A stretch of 64,000 bases of DNA from the NCBI GenBank assembly GCA_003990705.1, contig AP018318.1:5877001-5941000 (forward strand), written 5' to 3'. The notes beneath the pieces are model-generated. The model had not been told where the DNA came from. It made no database searches and saw only the letters and a program-made list of their open reading frames with translations. The stretch comes from Nostoc sp. HK-01 (GTDB taxonomy: Bacteria > Cyanobacteriota > Cyanobacteriia > Cyanobacteriales > Nostocaceae). A program made the translations under genes and the position numbers. Below are positions 35,269-45,882 of the stretch, piece by piece. The first letter of the stretch is position 1, and the number at the start of each line of letters is the position of its first letter.

Positions 35269-36252
35269 ATGATTCAGTTTCGTATTCAGCCAGACAGTGA
35301 AATTCCCGCTTCTACTCAGTTATTTAATCAAATTCGGTTTGCGATCGCATCTCGGCAATATCCACCTGCTTACAAATTGCCTAGCACACGGGCATTAGCA
35401 ATGCAAACTGGATTACACCGCAATACAATTAGCAAAGTTTATCGCCAGCTAGAAGATGAAGGCTTGGTAGAAAGTTTGGCTGGTTCAGGAATTTATGTCC
35501 GCGCTCAAGGTCATGAGGGCGGTAGCCGATTACAATCACCAATTTTGCAAGCACACCCCGACGCATATAAAGTTGTCCAGCAAGCACTCGACCAACTTCT
35601 AGCTCAAGGCTGTTCCCTCAGCCAAGCCCGTGAGCTATTTTTAGCAGAAATGGATTGGCGTTTGCGTTGTAGCGCCCAGGTGCTGGTTGCAGTCCCTTCT
35701 CAAGACCTCGGTGCTGGGGAATTGATGGTATATGAATTAGAGCAATCTCTGAAAATACCCATTCAGTTAATCAGAATGGAAGAATTAGCGGCTGTTTTAG
35801 ATAAAACTAACTCGGCTACAGTCGTTACCAGCCGCTATTTTATTGGTGAAGTCGAACAAATTGCTGCGCCCAAAGCTGTCAGAGTCATTCCTTTGGATAT
35901 CTATGACTACAGTAAAGAACTGAATCTAGTCAAAAATCTGCCAAAAGATCATTGTATAGGCATAGTCAGCCTGAGTACAGGCATTGCCCGTGCTGCCGAA
36001 GTTATCCTCCACGGTTTACGCGGAGATGAACTACTAGTAATGACAGCACAACCAAAAGATGGTTATAAGCTTCAGGCAATTGTGAAGCGGGCTGAATTTA
36101 TCATCAGTGATGTTGCCAGTTTTAAAGCAGTACAAATCGCAGTACAAGCTGCGGCTGAAGATATTATTCGACCACCTAAATTAATTAAGGTAGAAAATTA
36201 CATCGGGCTGAATTCAATTAATTTACTAAAACGAGAACTAGGTTTAAGTTAA
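35269..36252 (+). CDS. plmA: GntR-family regulator, PlmA-like
   Basis: CAGGAG eight bases upstream selects the ATG at 35269 (327 aa). The N-terminal wHTH (FNQIRFAIASRQYPPAYKLP, TRALAMQTGLHRNTISKVYR) is a GntR/YtrA-type domain. The C-terminal 230 residues are not an aminotransferase but an effector domain with SRYFIGEVEQI and GIVSLSTGIARAAE. This arrangement matches PlmA, a cyanobacterial regulator that binds the PII-PipX complex and so couples to carbon/nitrogen balance. The GntR call is firm; the PlmA identity is from memory of the family and less sure. Confidence 0.7.
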   Translation: MIQFRIQPDSEIPASTQLFNQIRFAIASRQYPPAYKLPSTRALAMQTGLHRNTISKVYRQLEDEGLVESLAGSGIYVRAQGHEGGSRLQSPILQAHPDAYKVVQQALDQLLAQGCSLSQARELFLAEMDWRLRCSAQVLVAVPSQDLGAGELMVYELEQSLKIPIQLIRMEELAAVLDKTNSATVVTSRYFIGEVEQIAAPKAVRVIPLDIYDYSKELNLVKNLPKDHCIGIVSLSTGIARAAEVILHGLRGDELLVMTAQPKDGYKLQAIVKRAEFIISDVASFKAVQIAVQAAAEDIIRPPKLIKVENYIGLNSINLLKRELGLS

Positions 36253-36303
36253 TCCACAGATAGAAGTGAGATGCTGCAATATCAAATATCAAATACACAA
36301 AAA

Positions 36304-37224
36304 TCAACTCACTTTCACTTCTGGCGCAGTAACCTGCAAAAACTCTCGCACTCGTTGCAAATAAGTCGGCACATCTTCCAACATGGGAAAATGAGCCGTA
36401 TTAGGAATTAGGGCAAACTCAACTTTGTCATTCATTGCTGCGGCTTGTTTTCCCATTGCTGCGGGAATAATCTGGTCATACTCACCCGCAATTAGCAGCG
36501 TTGGCACAGGTAATTTAGCAAATTCTTGTGGCATTAATTCAGATTGTGCCTTGCTAACCGAAGTAAAAATAGTTCCCAGAGCAGCATCATAATCTGCATC
36601 TAAAAAATCTTGTAAAAAAGCCTGACGCTCAGATTTCGGTATAGAACGATGCAGGAATCTCGCCATAAACATCTGGTCAACAAATGGGATTTTAGCTAAC
36701 CACTTGGGACGGAATTTAACTACATAACCGCCAAATTTATGAAAAGCAGTAAAGGCTTTTTCATCGTATTCAAAAATCCCACTACAAGTTAAAATCCCTC
36801 GTTCTACTCGTTGAGGATAGCGGTTAAAAAATAAAGTTGCAACAGACGCACCCATTGAATGAGCATTGATGTAAACACGCCCAAGATGCAACTCATCTAA
36901 CAAAATTGCCAAATCATCAGCGTATTCTTCCAACTCATAAGTTAGTTGTTGAATTGCGGCTGATGTTTCTTGACTAGACTCAGAAGTAGCAACAGATTCA
37001 CTGGCTGGAACTAGAGTCGGTTTCCCACCAGAACGTCCAAAACCGCGCATATCATAAAGTAAACAATCAAATTGGTCTGATAAAGCATTTGCCGTACTTT
37101 TCCAGTACCTAGCTGAACCAGCCCAACCGTGAATGAATACCATCACGGGTTTCGTCAAAGCAGTAGATGATTGTTTCACCCACTCGTAGTAATGTTCAAC
37201 ACCACGAACATCAATGTAAGCCAT
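36304..37224 (-). CDS. Alpha/beta-fold hydrolase
   Basis: A 306-residue soluble hydrolase. The oxyanion strand is FIHGWAGSARYWKS, the nucleophile elbow is NAHSMGAS (the Ser of HSMG), the acid lies in IAGEYDQIIP and the catalytic His in NTAHFPMLED. A cap insertion with FRPKWLAKIPFVDQMF sits after the elbow. The substrate cannot be told. It lies alone between plmA and a repeat-rich gap before clpX. Confidence 0.82.
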   Translation of the reverse strand: MAYIDVRGVEHYYEWVKQSSTALTKPVMVFIHGWAGSARYWKSTANALSDQFDCLLYDMRGFGRSGGKPTLVPASESVATSESSQETSAAIQQLTYELEEYADDLAILLDELHLGRVYINAHSMGASVATLFFNRYPQRVERGILTCSGIFEYDEKAFTAFHKFGGYVVKFRPKWLAKIPFVDQMFMARFLHRSIPKSERQAFLQDFLDADYDAALGTIFTSVSKAQSELMPQEFAKLPVPTLLIAGEYDQIIPAAMGKQAAAMNDKVEFALIPNTAHFPMLEDVPTYLQRVREFLQVTAPEVKVS

Positions 37225-37301
37225 GAGTCAATAGTCCATAGTCAATAGTCCATAGCCAAAAGTCAAAAGCCTATTGACAATTGACTCTTGACTTTTGACT
37301 C
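37225..37301. repeat. Tandem and inverted GTCAATA-type repeat between clpX and hydrolase gene
   Basis: GTCAATAGTCCATA occurs twice in tandem (37227-37254). AGTCAAAAG (37261-37269) and CTTTTGACT (37292-37300) form an inverted repeat directly at the 3' end of clpX. It may serve as a terminator-like hairpin, but the T tract is weak. Confidence 0.6.
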
Positions 37302-38642
37302 TTATGCTGATTCAGGTTTGGGTAATGAGGATGGATGTACGATCAATTCTGCGGTAGAGCGTTTTTCTACCATTTCTCTTGTGACTGTGCAACGAGTCAC
37401 GTCTTTACGAGATGGTAGCTCGTACATCACATCTAGCATTAGTTCTTCTACAATACCCCGCAATGCTCTTGCACCTGTTTTGCGGCGGTAGGCTTCTTGA
37501 GCGATCGCTCGTAGAGCATCTTGTTTAAAATCTAATTGAACATTATCCATCTTCAGCAGCTTCTGGTACTGTTTTACCAAAGCACTGCGTGGTTGAGTGA
37601 GAATCGCCATTAGCGCTTCTTCATCCAGAGGATCAACCACCGCCACCATTGGTATCCGACCAATAAACTCTGGAATCATGCCAAATTTTACCAAATCATC
37701 TGGTTCCAGGTTGTGCAACACATCAGCAGCGCGTTTTTCTTTCGTTTGCCCTTCCCCTGGCTGCACAAAACCAATTGACTTTTTCCCGGCTCTTTGCTCT
37801 ACAACTTTTTCTAAGCCAACGAAAGCACCACCACAGACAAATAGAATATTACTGGTATCGATTTGGATGCAGTCTTGATACGGATGTTTCCGTCCCCCTT
37901 GTGGTGGTACGTTGGCGATCGTGCCTTCTAGCATTTTCAGTAAAGCTTGCTGCACACCTTCACCAGAAACATCCCGTGTAATTGATGGGTTTTCACTTTT
38001 GCGGGCAATTTTGTCAATCTCGTCGATGTAGATAATCCCACGTTGCGCTTCTTCTACATCTAAATCTGCCACTTGCAACAGTCGCAGTAAGATATTTTCC
38101 ACATCTTCGCCGACATAACCTGCTTCTGTTAATGTGGTAGCATCAGCAACAGCAAAAGGTACATCCAAAATTTTAGCTAGGGTTTGGGCTAAGAGGGTTT
38201 TGCCGCAACCAGTCGGGCCAATTAACAAAATATTTGACTTTTGCAGTTCTACTGAGTCATCCCCCCCGTTTTTGCCATTGCCTTTAGACTGTAAGATTGC
38301 CAGCCGCTTATAATGATTGTAAACTGCGACTGATAACACTTTTTTGGCTTCGTCTTGGCCAATGACATGTTCGTCGAGATACTTTTTAATCTCTCTTGGC
38401 TTTGGTATCTGATTAAATGAGAGATTAGCAGAACGATTGCGACGTTTTTGAGGTGCTTCAGACTTAGGTGCTGGTTGTGGCGCTACACCGTTGGTGTCCA
38501 GTAACTCCTCATCTAGTATTTCATTACACAAGTCAACGCACTCGTCGCAGATGTAAACTCCCGGCCCTGCGATCAACTTACGCACCTGCTCTTGAGACTT
38601 GCCACAAAACGAACATTTTAAATGGGAGTCGTACTTAGACAT
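37302..38642 (-). CDS. clpX: ATP-dependent Clp protease ATP-binding subunit ClpX
   Basis: ClpX unfolds substrates and feeds them to ClpP. The 446-residue protein starts with the zinc-binding domain (CSFCGKSQ and [10 protein letters not shown], four Cys). The AAA+ core has Walker A GPTGCGKT, the pore loop AGYVGED, Walker [12 protein letters not shown], sensor 2, and the ClpP-docking loop KKSIGFVQ. Downstream of clpP (9-bp gap) in a tig-clpP-clpX order, as in many bacteria. Complete. Confidence 0.97.
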   Translation of the reverse strand: MSKYDSHLKCSFCGKSQEQVRKLIAGPGVYICDECVDLCNEILDEELLDTNGVAPQPAPKSEAPQKRRNRSANLSFNQIPKPREIKKYLDEHVIGQDEAKKVLSVAVYNHYKRLAILQSKGNGKNGGDDSVELQKSNILLIGPTGCGKTLLAQTLAKILDVPFAVADATTLTEAGYVGEDVENILLRLLQVADLDVEEAQRGIIYIDEIDKIARKSENPSITRDVSGEGVQQALLKMLEGTIANVPPQGGRKHPYQDCIQIDTSNILFVCGGAFVGLEKVVEQRAGKKSIGFVQPGEGQTKEKRAADVLHNLEPDDLVKFGMIPEFIGRIPMVAVVDPLDEEALMAILTQPRSALVKQYQKLLKMDNVQLDFKQDALRAIAQEAYRRKTGARALRGIVEELMLDVMYELPSRKDVTRCTVTREMVEKRSTAELIVHPSSLPKPESA

Positions 38643-38651
38643 ACCAGCCTC

Positions 38652-39350
38652 TTATTTCAGAATGGTGACGTTTTCCCCAGCTGTGGGAAGATTTTGTCGG
38701 GAGATGACCTGATCAATCAAACCGTAATTTTTGGCTTCTTCTGCCGACATGAAAAAGTCGCGGTCTGTATCTGCTTCTAATCTCTCTAGAGGTTGACCCG
38801 TATGATGAGCCAATAACTGATTCAACTGACCCTTGATATAAAGAATTTCTCTAGCTTGAATTTCTATATCAATGGCTTGACCTTGAGCGCCACCTAGTGG
38901 TTGATGGATCATAATCCGCGAATCAGGTAAAGACATCCGCTTACCTGCGGTTCCTGCTGCTAACAAAAATGCCCCCATACTTGCGGCTAATCCAAAACAG
39001 ATAGTCACAACATCGGGACGGATTTGTTGGATTGTATCATAAATTGCCATCCCTGCGTAGACGGAGCCGCCAGGAGAATTAATGTACAATTGAATGTCTT
39101 TTTCTGCGTCTTCCGAATCCAAGAATAGCAACTGAGCGACAATTGAATTGGCAACGGTATCATCAATGGCGGTTCCCAAAAAGATAATCCGTTCTCGCAG
39201 CAGGCGGGAGTAGATGTCAAACGCTCTTTCTCCCATACCAGACTGCTCTACCACAGTTGGCACAATGCTGTTAGGGCCATTTAGATGAGAGTTAATAGCT
39301 AGATGGCTAGAACTGATGATGGGGTAATTTCCCGACTGCGATAAAAGCAT
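38652..39350 (-). CDS. clpP: ATP-dependent Clp protease proteolytic subunit ClpP
   Basis: A serine peptidase of the cytoplasmic Clp tetradecamer. The triad is Ser124 (GLAASMGAF), His149 (MIHQPLGG) and Asp198 (TDRDFFM), with spacing identical to canonical ClpP. The N-terminus is about 30 residues longer than in the E. coli protein and probably is processed. It pairs with the following clpX and is one of several cyanobacterial ClpP/R paralogues; all catalytic residues are present, so it is ClpP, not ClpR. Confidence 0.95.
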   Translation of the reverse strand: MLLSQSGNYPIISSSHLAINSHLNGPNSIVPTVVEQSGMGERAFDIYSRLLRERIIFLGTAIDDTVANSIVAQLLFLDSEDAEKDIQLYINSPGGSVYAGMAIYDTIQQIRPDVVTICFGLAASMGAFLLAAGTAGKRMSLPDSRIMIHQPLGGAQGQAIDIEIQAREILYIKGQLNQLLAHHTGQPLERLEADTDRDFFMSAEEAKNYGLIDQVISRQNLPTAGENVTILK

Positions 39351-39721
39351 AGGAGAACATCTGAGGATTAGTAGGACTTAGTTTAAGGCAGCGATCGCTG
39401 CTTTTTTAACGGATGAGATTTTAATTTGAGCTATGTGTTAACTATTATGCCTCATCCAGATTTTTCTCGTGTAACACACTCTTAAGCTCTAGTCATGAGA
39501 GAATGTAGGACTTTATTTTAAGATTCCAGCAATATTAATGCCTCCATGAAATCTTGACGACTGAGTGCTGAGTAATAATTGTTCATACTCAAACAAGGCA
39601 CTTAATACCCTAGCCTAATCTACGAACAGATGTCTTGAGATCGCTCAAAAGTAGAGATAGCCGAAGGCGAGTGCGAGTGCTGAGTAGTATATCCTTCCCC
39701 CGCACCCTGCACCCCTGCACC
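39351..39721. other. Intergenic region between tig and clpP
   Basis: A 371-bp gap. It contains a perfect 14-bp palindrome GCAGCGATCGCTGC (39388-39401, HIP1 core) followed on the plus strand by six T. That T tract is on the wrong strand to end tig. Internal promoters for clpP-clpX are likely here but not identifiable. No gene is seen. Confidence 0.45.
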
Positions 39722-41149
39722 CTATCCTTCTACTGCTGATTCTGCCGTAGCTGTGCTGCTGCTTGCCTCAGTCTCTGGTGCAGTTGCTGCATCTTCAGAT
39801 TCTTCTTCCTTAGCACTTAAGGTTCCTTCTGGTACTAGCTCAACTGATGAGTTATCTAAGAGCCAATTGATAATTTTTTCACTCAGCAGTTCGTTTTCCA
39901 CCATAGAACTCAGTTTATCTTCGTCAACTTCTTCCTCAGAATACTGCGCTAAAAGTTCTGTGACTCTGGCTTGCAGTTCTTCTGGTGTGACTATGAGAGA
40001 CTCACGTTTGCCGATTTCTCGTAAGGCTAGAGAACGTTTTAGCCGTTCAATTGCCTCACCGCGCGATCGCTCCCGTAATTGCGGCAGAATATCTTGAGTA
40101 AACAGCTTTCTCACATCCAAACCCTGTTGCGACAGGCGGATGGCTGTTTGTGTCAGCATAGCATCGACTTCTTGGTCAACTAAGGTTCCAGGCAAGTCAA
40201 TTTCTACATACTTGAGTAATTCTGCCAACAATGCTTCTTGTTTGTTAGTTTTAGTTTTATCGTCAGCCTCTTTTTGATAGCGTTCTTCTAGAGACTTCCG
40301 CAGTTCTTCTAAAGTTTCAAAGTCACTGACTTCTTGGGCAAAATCATCGTCTAGTTCTGGCAGTTCTTTTTCCTTCAGTTCTTTGAGGGTGACTGTAAAC
40401 AGTGCAGGTTTGCCAGCTAACTCTTGGTTAACGTAAGGATCTGGAAACTGGGCTGAAATTTCTTTGGTTTCGCCAGGATTCATCCCTATTATGCCTGTAA
40501 CAAAACCTGGGATAAATTTATCTTCCTCTAACTCCACTTGAAAATCAGCAGCATCGCCACCTGGAATTGGTGTTGGTTCGGCATCTGGATCTTCGCCTTC
40601 AGCTTTGGCTATGACTCCTTTAAAATCTACAACAGCAACATCACCAATTTGGGCTGCTCTTCCTTCCACAGGAATCAAAGTTGCCATTTGTTGGCGTTCT
40701 TTTTCCAGAACGCTATCTACCTGTGTGGGATCGTATTTGACTTCCTCTGCTTGGGCTTGTAAACCAGTGTATTGGGTGAGATTTACTTCTGGTTCGACAT
40801 CAACAGCAGCCGAGAAAGTGAAGGGTTTCCCCGGTTCATAATTATTGATCAAGTCCTCAAACGAAGAACGCAATTGCGGCTGACCGATTGCTTGAATGTC
40901 TTCTTGTTTGACTGCTTGCTCTATACCATTTTGAATTAATTCTTCTAGGGCTGCTGCCTTGATGCGAGTTATTCCTAAGCGCTGAAGCAAGATTTGCCGA
41001 GGCACTTTACCTTTACGAAACCCAGGAATATTTGCAGTACTGGATAAGTTTTTAATAACTTGATCGTAGGTTTGCTGAGTGATTTCTGGTGCAATCTCTA
41101 TTTCTAGCCCTATCTGGCTGGCGGGAAGTTTCTCCTGGGTAACTTTCAT
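39722..41149 (-). CDS. tig: Trigger factor (ribosome-associated peptidyl-prolyl isomerase chaperone)
   Basis: A 475-residue chaperone. The N-terminal ribosome-binding domain shows the signature FRKGKVPRQILLQRLG. The central FKBP-like domain is at about 165-250 (GDVAVVDFKGVI, LEEDKFIPGFVTGIIGM, FPDPY). The helical C-terminal arms follow (QEALLAELLKYVEIDLP). It ends in an acidic Ala/Glu/Ser-rich tail (EESEDAATAPETEAS) typical of cyanobacterial versions. It is upstream of clpP-clpX on the same strand, a conserved neighbourhood. Confidence 0.96.
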   Translation of the reverse strand: MKVTQEKLPASQIGLEIEIAPEITQQTYDQVIKNLSSTANIPGFRKGKVPRQILLQRLGITRIKAAALEELIQNGIEQAVKQEDIQAIGQPQLRSSFEDLINNYEPGKPFTFSAAVDVEPEVNLTQYTGLQAQAEEVKYDPTQVDSVLEKERQQMATLIPVEGRAAQIGDVAVVDFKGVIAKAEGEDPDAEPTPIPGGDAADFQVELEEDKFIPGFVTGIIGMNPGETKEISAQFPDPYVNQELAGKPALFTVTLKELKEKELPELDDDFAQEVSDFETLEELRKSLEERYQKEADDKTKTNKQEALLAELLKYVEIDLPGTLVDQEVDAMLTQTAIRLSQQGLDVRKLFTQDILPQLRERSRGEAIERLKRSLALREIGKRESLIVTPEELQARVTELLAQYSEEEVDEDKLSSMVENELLSEKIINWLLDNSSVELVPEGTLSAKEEESEDAATAPETEASSSTATAESAVEG

Positions 41150-41769
41150 GCTTCGTCTCTATTTGGTATTTTTAACTCCAAGTACACACAAGCGATTATT
41201 GAACGCTTATATGGTTTGATATCTCTAGGTGGAAATGGCAGATGCCTTCAGTAGAGATCCAGTTTACTGCCAATGGCCAAGGACTTGGCACTTTACCACA
41301 ATAAATTTATCTATACACCCTCTCATCGTTTGCGAGGTCTGTTTGCCTGACAAGTCCAAGTTTAACTATATGCTTACCGCATAGCTCGGTGGTTTAATGT
41401 CCTGGCTTGATGCTATCTCGGATCATAGTACATTGATTGCCTGCCTAAGTCCAAGTCAAGTTTTGGGCAAAATACTTGTTCCATCATCAATAATGGTTGA
41501 GCAGCAATTGTTGAACGTTTTTCCCTGAGCCGTAATTTGTTGTACAATAATATATACTTTTTTAATTGGTAGAAAATTTACTGGGTAATTATAAGAAATT
41601 GTAATTGCTAAATTATTTATTAAGATATGTAACTCAAAAATTAACCTACTGTAATCAAAAAGTTGGAATAAAATCAAAAAAATTATTCAAAATCCGCTAC
41701 TGCTATTTCCATAAATGACGATTTCATAACATTACTCATTACCTCTTAAAATTATAAGGAGGAGTTCAT
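41150..41769. other. Intergenic region between tig and asd
   Basis: A 620-bp gap between divergent genes. It must hold the promoters of tig and asd. The right half is A/T-rich. A 73-codon minus-strand frame at 41456-41677 has no ribosome site or family look and is not called. No RNA gene or hairpin was recognised. Confidence 0.45.
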
Positions 41770-42813
41770 TTGTCTAAAATATATCGTGTAGCTATTTTGG
41801 GTGCGACTGGTGCTGTGGGTACAGAGTTGCTGGAATTATTAGAAAGCCGAAATTTTCCGATTTCGGAATTAAAATTACTGGCATCTGAACGCAGTGTAGG
41901 TCGATCGCTTAAATTTAAAGGAGAAACTTTAGTAGTAGAACCAGTCAGCGATCGCGCTTTAGAAAATCTAGATTTGGTATTGGCTAGTGCTGGCGGTTCC
42001 ACATCAAAAAAATGGGCTCCCGTAGCCGTTGAAAAAGGCGCAGTCGTCATCGATAACTCCAGTGCTTTTCGGATGAATCCGGAAGTGCCGTTGATTGTAC
42101 CAGAAGTTAATCCCCAAGCCGCAGCCTCTCATCAAGGCATTATCGCCAATCCCAACTGCACGACAATTTTGTTGGCAGTGGCAATTTGGCCATTGCATCA
42201 AGTAAAACCAATCCAACGCATTATTGCTGCCACATACCAATCAGCTAGTGGTGCTGGTGCCAAAGCAATGGCAGAAGTCAAAACTCAAGCTGCTGCTATT
42301 CTTCAAGGACAGGAACCAGTCGCGGAAGTATTACCATACCCATTAGCATTTAATTTATTTCCTCATAACACCCCCATGAATGATTTTGGGTACTGTGAGG
42401 AAGAAATGAAAATGGTGAATGAAACGCGAAAAATTTTTGGTACGCAGGAAATTAGAATTAGTGCCACTTGTGTACGGGTTCCCGTACTGCGAGCCCATTC
42501 AGAAGCAATTAACCTAGAATTTACTACTCCATTTAGTCCAGATACTGCTAGAGAAATTTTAAGCCACTCTCCTGGGGTGAAATTGGTAGAAGATTGGCGG
42601 GCAAATCATTTTCCTATGCCCATAGAAGCAACTGGACGGGATGAAGTTTTAGTGGGTAGAATTCGCCAAGATATTTCTCATCCGTGCGGTTTAGAATTAT
42701 GGCTTTGTGGTGATCAAATTCGCAAAGGCGCAGCGTTGAATGCAGTTCAAATTGCTGAATTATTAGTGGAAAAAAATCTTCTCAAGTCAGCACAAGCATA
42801 CATCTCTCAGTAG
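41770..42813 (+). CDS. asd: Aspartate-semialdehyde dehydrogenase
   Basis: The enzyme makes L-aspartate 4-semialdehyde from aspartyl phosphate, the branch point to lysine/diaminopimelate, methionine and threonine. It starts with TTG after a strong AAGGAGG. The NADP-binding loop is GATGAVGTELLELLE, the catalytic Cys is in IANPNCTTI, and the substrate-binding end has RVPVLRAHSEAINLE. 347 aa, normal. It is followed by dapA (138-bp gap), which uses its product. Confidence 0.95.
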   Translation: MSKIYRVAILGATGAVGTELLELLESRNFPISELKLLASERSVGRSLKFKGETLVVEPVSDRALENLDLVLASAGGSTSKKWAPVAVEKGAVVIDNSSAFRMNPEVPLIVPEVNPQAAASHQGIIANPNCTTILLAVAIWPLHQVKPIQRIIAATYQSASGAGAKAMAEVKTQAAAILQGQEPVAEVLPYPLAFNLFPHNTPMNDFGYCEEEMKMVNETRKIFGTQEIRISATCVRVPVLRAHSEAINLEFTTPFSPDTAREILSHSPGVKLVEDWRANHFPMPIEATGRDEVLVGRIRQDISHPCGLELWLCGDQIRKGAALNAVQIAELLVEKNLLKSAQAYISQ

Positions 42814-42951
42814 TTTTGCGTCATCAGACAAACAGAAATGGCAAAAAACAAATGAGTGCATCACTCTTGAAAGTAATTAGCGAATAAGCTATTACATTAT
42901 AGAAAACCACCAACAGAAAAAACCAAACAGGTAATCAGGAGTAAAAAGAGG

Positions 42952-43836
42952 GTGGGAGATTTTGGTAAAGTTTTAACCGCTATGATCACGCCGTTCAAAG
43001 CAGACGGTAGTGTTAACTATGGTGTAGCCGCAGAATTAGCAGCTCATCTAGCTAACAACGGAACAGATACGTTGGTGATATGCGGTACAACAGGAGAATC
43101 CCCAACCCTAACTTGGGAAGAGGAATACCAGCTATTTTTAGAAGTCTTGCAGGCCGTGTCCGGCAAAGCCAAAGTAATAGCAGGATGTGGTTCCAATTCC
43201 ACCAAAGAAGCGATCTCGGCTACTCAAAAGGCAGCTAAAATAGGAGTACACGGTACATTACAAGTTGTACCCTATTATAATAAACCGCCCCAAGCTGGAT
43301 TATATCAACACTTTCAGGCAATTGCCCAAGCTTGCCCTGATATCCCGCTGTTGTTATATAACGTTCCTGGTCGTACTGGACAGAATCTCAGTGCAGAAAC
43401 AGTTGCCAAATTAGCAGAAATCGATAATATTGTTGGAATCAAAGAAGCCAGTGGTAATTTAGATCAGGCAAGTGAAATCCGTCGCTTGACATCACAAGAA
43501 TTTCAGATTTACGCTGGAGATGATTCCCTCACACTGCCCTTGTTAGCGCTGGGGGCAACGGGGATAGTCAGTGTGGCTTCTCATCTGGTAGGCAACCAAC
43601 TACAGCAGATGATTCAAGCTTTTAGTGCGGGAAAAATTGCAGAGGCCAGAGATATTCATCTTCAACTATTCCCGTTATTTAAAGCTTTATTTATCACTAC
43701 AAATCCCATTCCCATTAAACAAGCACTTAAACTTCAAGGTTGGGAGGTTGGTTCAACACGTCTGCCGCTATGTGATGCTGACTCAGAAGTTAGCCAAAAA
43801 CTAGAGGCGGTGCTTCAGAAACTAAATTTAATTTAG
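42952..43836 (+). CDS. dapA: 4-hydroxy-tetrahydrodipicolinate synthase
   Basis: The first committed step of lysine/diaminopimelate synthesis, condensing pyruvate with aspartate semialdehyde. It starts with GTG after CAGGAG, 294 aa. Motifs: [30 protein letters not shown] (Tyr) and the Schiff-base Lys in [10 protein letters not shown]. The gene order asd-dapA-rnj is conserved in many cyanobacteria. Confidence 0.95.
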   Translation: MGDFGKVLTAMITPFKADGSVNYGVAAELAAHLANNGTDTLVICGTTGESPTLTWEEEYQLFLEVLQAVSGKAKVIAGCGSNSTKEAISATQKAAKIGVHGTLQVVPYYNKPPQAGLYQHFQAIAQACPDIPLLLYNVPGRTGQNLSAETVAKLAEIDNIVGIKEASGNLDQASEIRRLTSQEFQIYAGDDSLTLPLLALGATGIVSVASHLVGNQLQQMIQAFSAGKIAEARDIHLQLFPLFKALFITTNPIPIKQALKLQGWEVGSTRLPLCDADSEVSQKLEAVLQKLNLI

Positions 43837-44065
43837 GCAGTATATGGTAGGCAAGTTGCCGTAAATGTGTATATGAATAATGGGCAGATTTTGAGGAGGC
43901 ACTTTATAAAAGGGTGCGATCGCTGCTAAAAGATTTTATTGAACAAACAGTTGAAAATCTAATCGAAATTTAACTGCTTTCCGAGAGAAAGCCAGTGTTG
44001 TCTTTAATACAAGCTTGCTAACCTTCAATCTATTAACACTAAACAACAATCTAACTAAGGAGAAA

Positions 44066-45835
44066 ATGGCTAAAAACGAAGCTAACTCCGCCCTAAAAAT
44101 TATTCCTTTGGGCGGTTTACATGAAATTGGCAAAAATACCTGCGTTTTTGAATACGATGACGAAATTATCTTATTAGATGCGGGTTTAGCCTTCCCTACA
44201 GAAGCAATGCACGGGGTAAACATTGTTCTTCCTGATACTAGCTATCTTCGGGAAAATCGTCACAAAATTAAAGGCATGATCGTCACCCACGGTCATGAAG
44301 ACCATATCGGTGGTATTGCTTTTCACCTCAAGCAATTTGAAATTCCGGTAATTCACGGGCCAAGACTCGCAATGGCCATGTTAGAAGGTAAATTAGAAGA
44401 AGCAGGAGTACGCGATCGCACAGAGTTACGTTCAGTTCTGCCGCGTGATCTAGTCAGGATTGGCCAACATTTCTTTGTTGAGTATATCCGCAATACCCAT
44501 TCTATCGCTGATAGTTTTACGGTTGCTATTCATACTCCCCTGGGTGTCGTGATTCACACAGGGGATTTTAAATTTGACCACACCCCAGTTGATGGGGAAA
44601 AGTTTGACGTGCAACGTTTAGCCGAACATGGTGAAAAAGGTGTGTTGTGCTTGCTGAGTGATTCCACCAACTCAGAAGTACCAGGCTTTACTCCTTCGGA
44701 ACGTTCTGTTTATCCAAATCTAGATCGGGTATTTAGTCAAGCTACTGGACGATTGTTTGTTACTACCTTCGCCTCGTCGGTGCATCGCATCAATATGATT
44801 TTGCAATTGGCGCAGAAACACAACCGTGTGGTGACAGTTGTCGGGCGTTCTATGCTGAATCTGATTGCCCATGCCCGCAATTTGGGTTATGTCAAATGTG
44901 AAGATAACTTACTGCAACCACTACATACAGTTCGCAATCTTCCAGACGACAATGTGTTGATTCTCACCACAGGTTCTCAAGGTGAGACAATGGCAGCCAT
45001 GACCCGCATTGCTAATAAAGAACACCCCCACATCAAAATTCGGGAAGGCGATACCGTTGTTTTCTCCGCCAACCCCATCCCTGGTAATACCATCGCGGTT
45101 GTAAATACCATCGATAAGTTGATGCTTCAGGGTGCGAAAGTTGTTTATGGAAGAGATAAAGGAATTCACGTTTCTGGTCACGGCTGTCAAGAAGACCAAA
45201 AGTTGATGATTGCCTTAACTCGTCCTAAGTTCTTCTTGCCAGTTCACGGCGAACATCGGATGTTAGTCAAACACTCCGAAACTGCCCAAAGTATGGGTAT
45301 CCCCGCTGAAAATATGGTGATTATCCAGAATGGGGATATTGTAGAACTGACAGAAACTTCCATCCGTGCGGCTGGTAAAGTGCAGGCGGGGATTGAACTA
45401 GTGGATACTTCTAGTTCTGGCATGGTAAGTGCTAAGGTGCTGCAAGAACGGCAACGTATGGCGGAAGAAGGGATTGTAACTATTGCCGCGGCGATTGATT
45501 GGACTGGTAAACTGATGGCCAAGCCAGAAATTCACCTGCGAGGTGTTGTTACTAGTGTAGAGCGATCGCTGATCCAAAAATGGGTACAGCAGCGCATCGA
45601 AGAAATCCTGGGTGTACGTTGGTCAGAATTTGCATCTTTGGAAGGTGAGCAACCAGAAATCGACTGGGGTGGATTGCAAGGAACTCTAGAACGAGAATTA
45701 GCGCGTTCAATTCGTCGAGAATTGCAATGTCAGCCAACTGTGACACTATTAATGCAAATTCCTGATGAACCACCTGTAAAAGTTGCCGATGGCAGAAGGC
45801 GGCGGACTCGGACTGCGGCACAAGTGGCATCGTAA
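44066..45835 (+). CDS. rnj: Ribonuclease J
   Basis: A metallo-beta-lactamase/beta-CASP ribonuclease acting in mRNA turnover (endonuclease and 5'-3' exonuclease). An in-frame start exists at 44015, but AAGGAG six bases before the ATG at 44066 decides for 589 aa. Motifs: the metal site THGHEDHIGG, SDSTNSEVPGFT, the beta-CASP TTFASSVHRINM, and the later HVSGHGCQEDQ. C-terminal domain present; it ends with a basic RRRRTRT stretch that may bind RNA. Confidence 0.95.
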   Translation: MAKNEANSALKIIPLGGLHEIGKNTCVFEYDDEIILLDAGLAFPTEAMHGVNIVLPDTSYLRENRHKIKGMIVTHGHEDHIGGIAFHLKQFEIPVIHGPRLAMAMLEGKLEEAGVRDRTELRSVLPRDLVRIGQHFFVEYIRNTHSIADSFTVAIHTPLGVVIHTGDFKFDHTPVDGEKFDVQRLAEHGEKGVLCLLSDSTNSEVPGFTPSERSVYPNLDRVFSQATGRLFVTTFASSVHRINMILQLAQKHNRVVTVVGRSMLNLIAHARNLGYVKCEDNLLQPLHTVRNLPDDNVLILTTGSQGETMAAMTRIANKEHPHIKIREGDTVVFSANPIPGNTIAVVNTIDKLMLQGAKVVYGRDKGIHVSGHGCQEDQKLMIALTRPKFFLPVHGEHRMLVKHSETAQSMGIPAENMVIIQNGDIVELTETSIRAAGKVQAGIELVDTSSSGMVSAKVLQERQRMAEEGIVTIAAAIDWTGKLMAKPEIHLRGVVTSVERSLIQKWVQQRIEEILGVRWSEFASLEGEQPEIDWGGLQGTLERELARSIRRELQCQPTVTLLMQIPDEPPVKVADGRRRRTRTAAQVAS

Positions 45836-45857
45836 ACAGTGCTGAGTAGATAATTTT

Positions 45858-45880
45858 GAGACGTTGCAGTGCAACGTCTC
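45858..45880. terminator. Palindromic hairpin between convergent genes
   Basis: GAGACGTTGCA (45858-45868) and TGCAACGTCTC (45870-45880) are perfect 11-bp arms around one base. It lies 22 bp after rnj and 2 bp from the stop of the convergent small gene, so a two-way terminator is plausible although the T run (TATT) is weak. A one-base loop means that in RNA the tip would open. Confidence 0.5.
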
Positions 45881-45882
45881 TA

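Noticed and set aside
39388-39407. Palindrome GCAGCGATCGCTGC plus six T as a terminator for tig
   Set aside because: The T tract is on the plus strand while tig and clpP are on the minus strand. The palindrome is explained by a HIP1 site.
41456-41677. Minus-strand 73-codon frame in the tig-asd gap
   Set aside because: No Shine-Dalgarno, low-complexity A/T-derived residues and no resemblance to a known protein.
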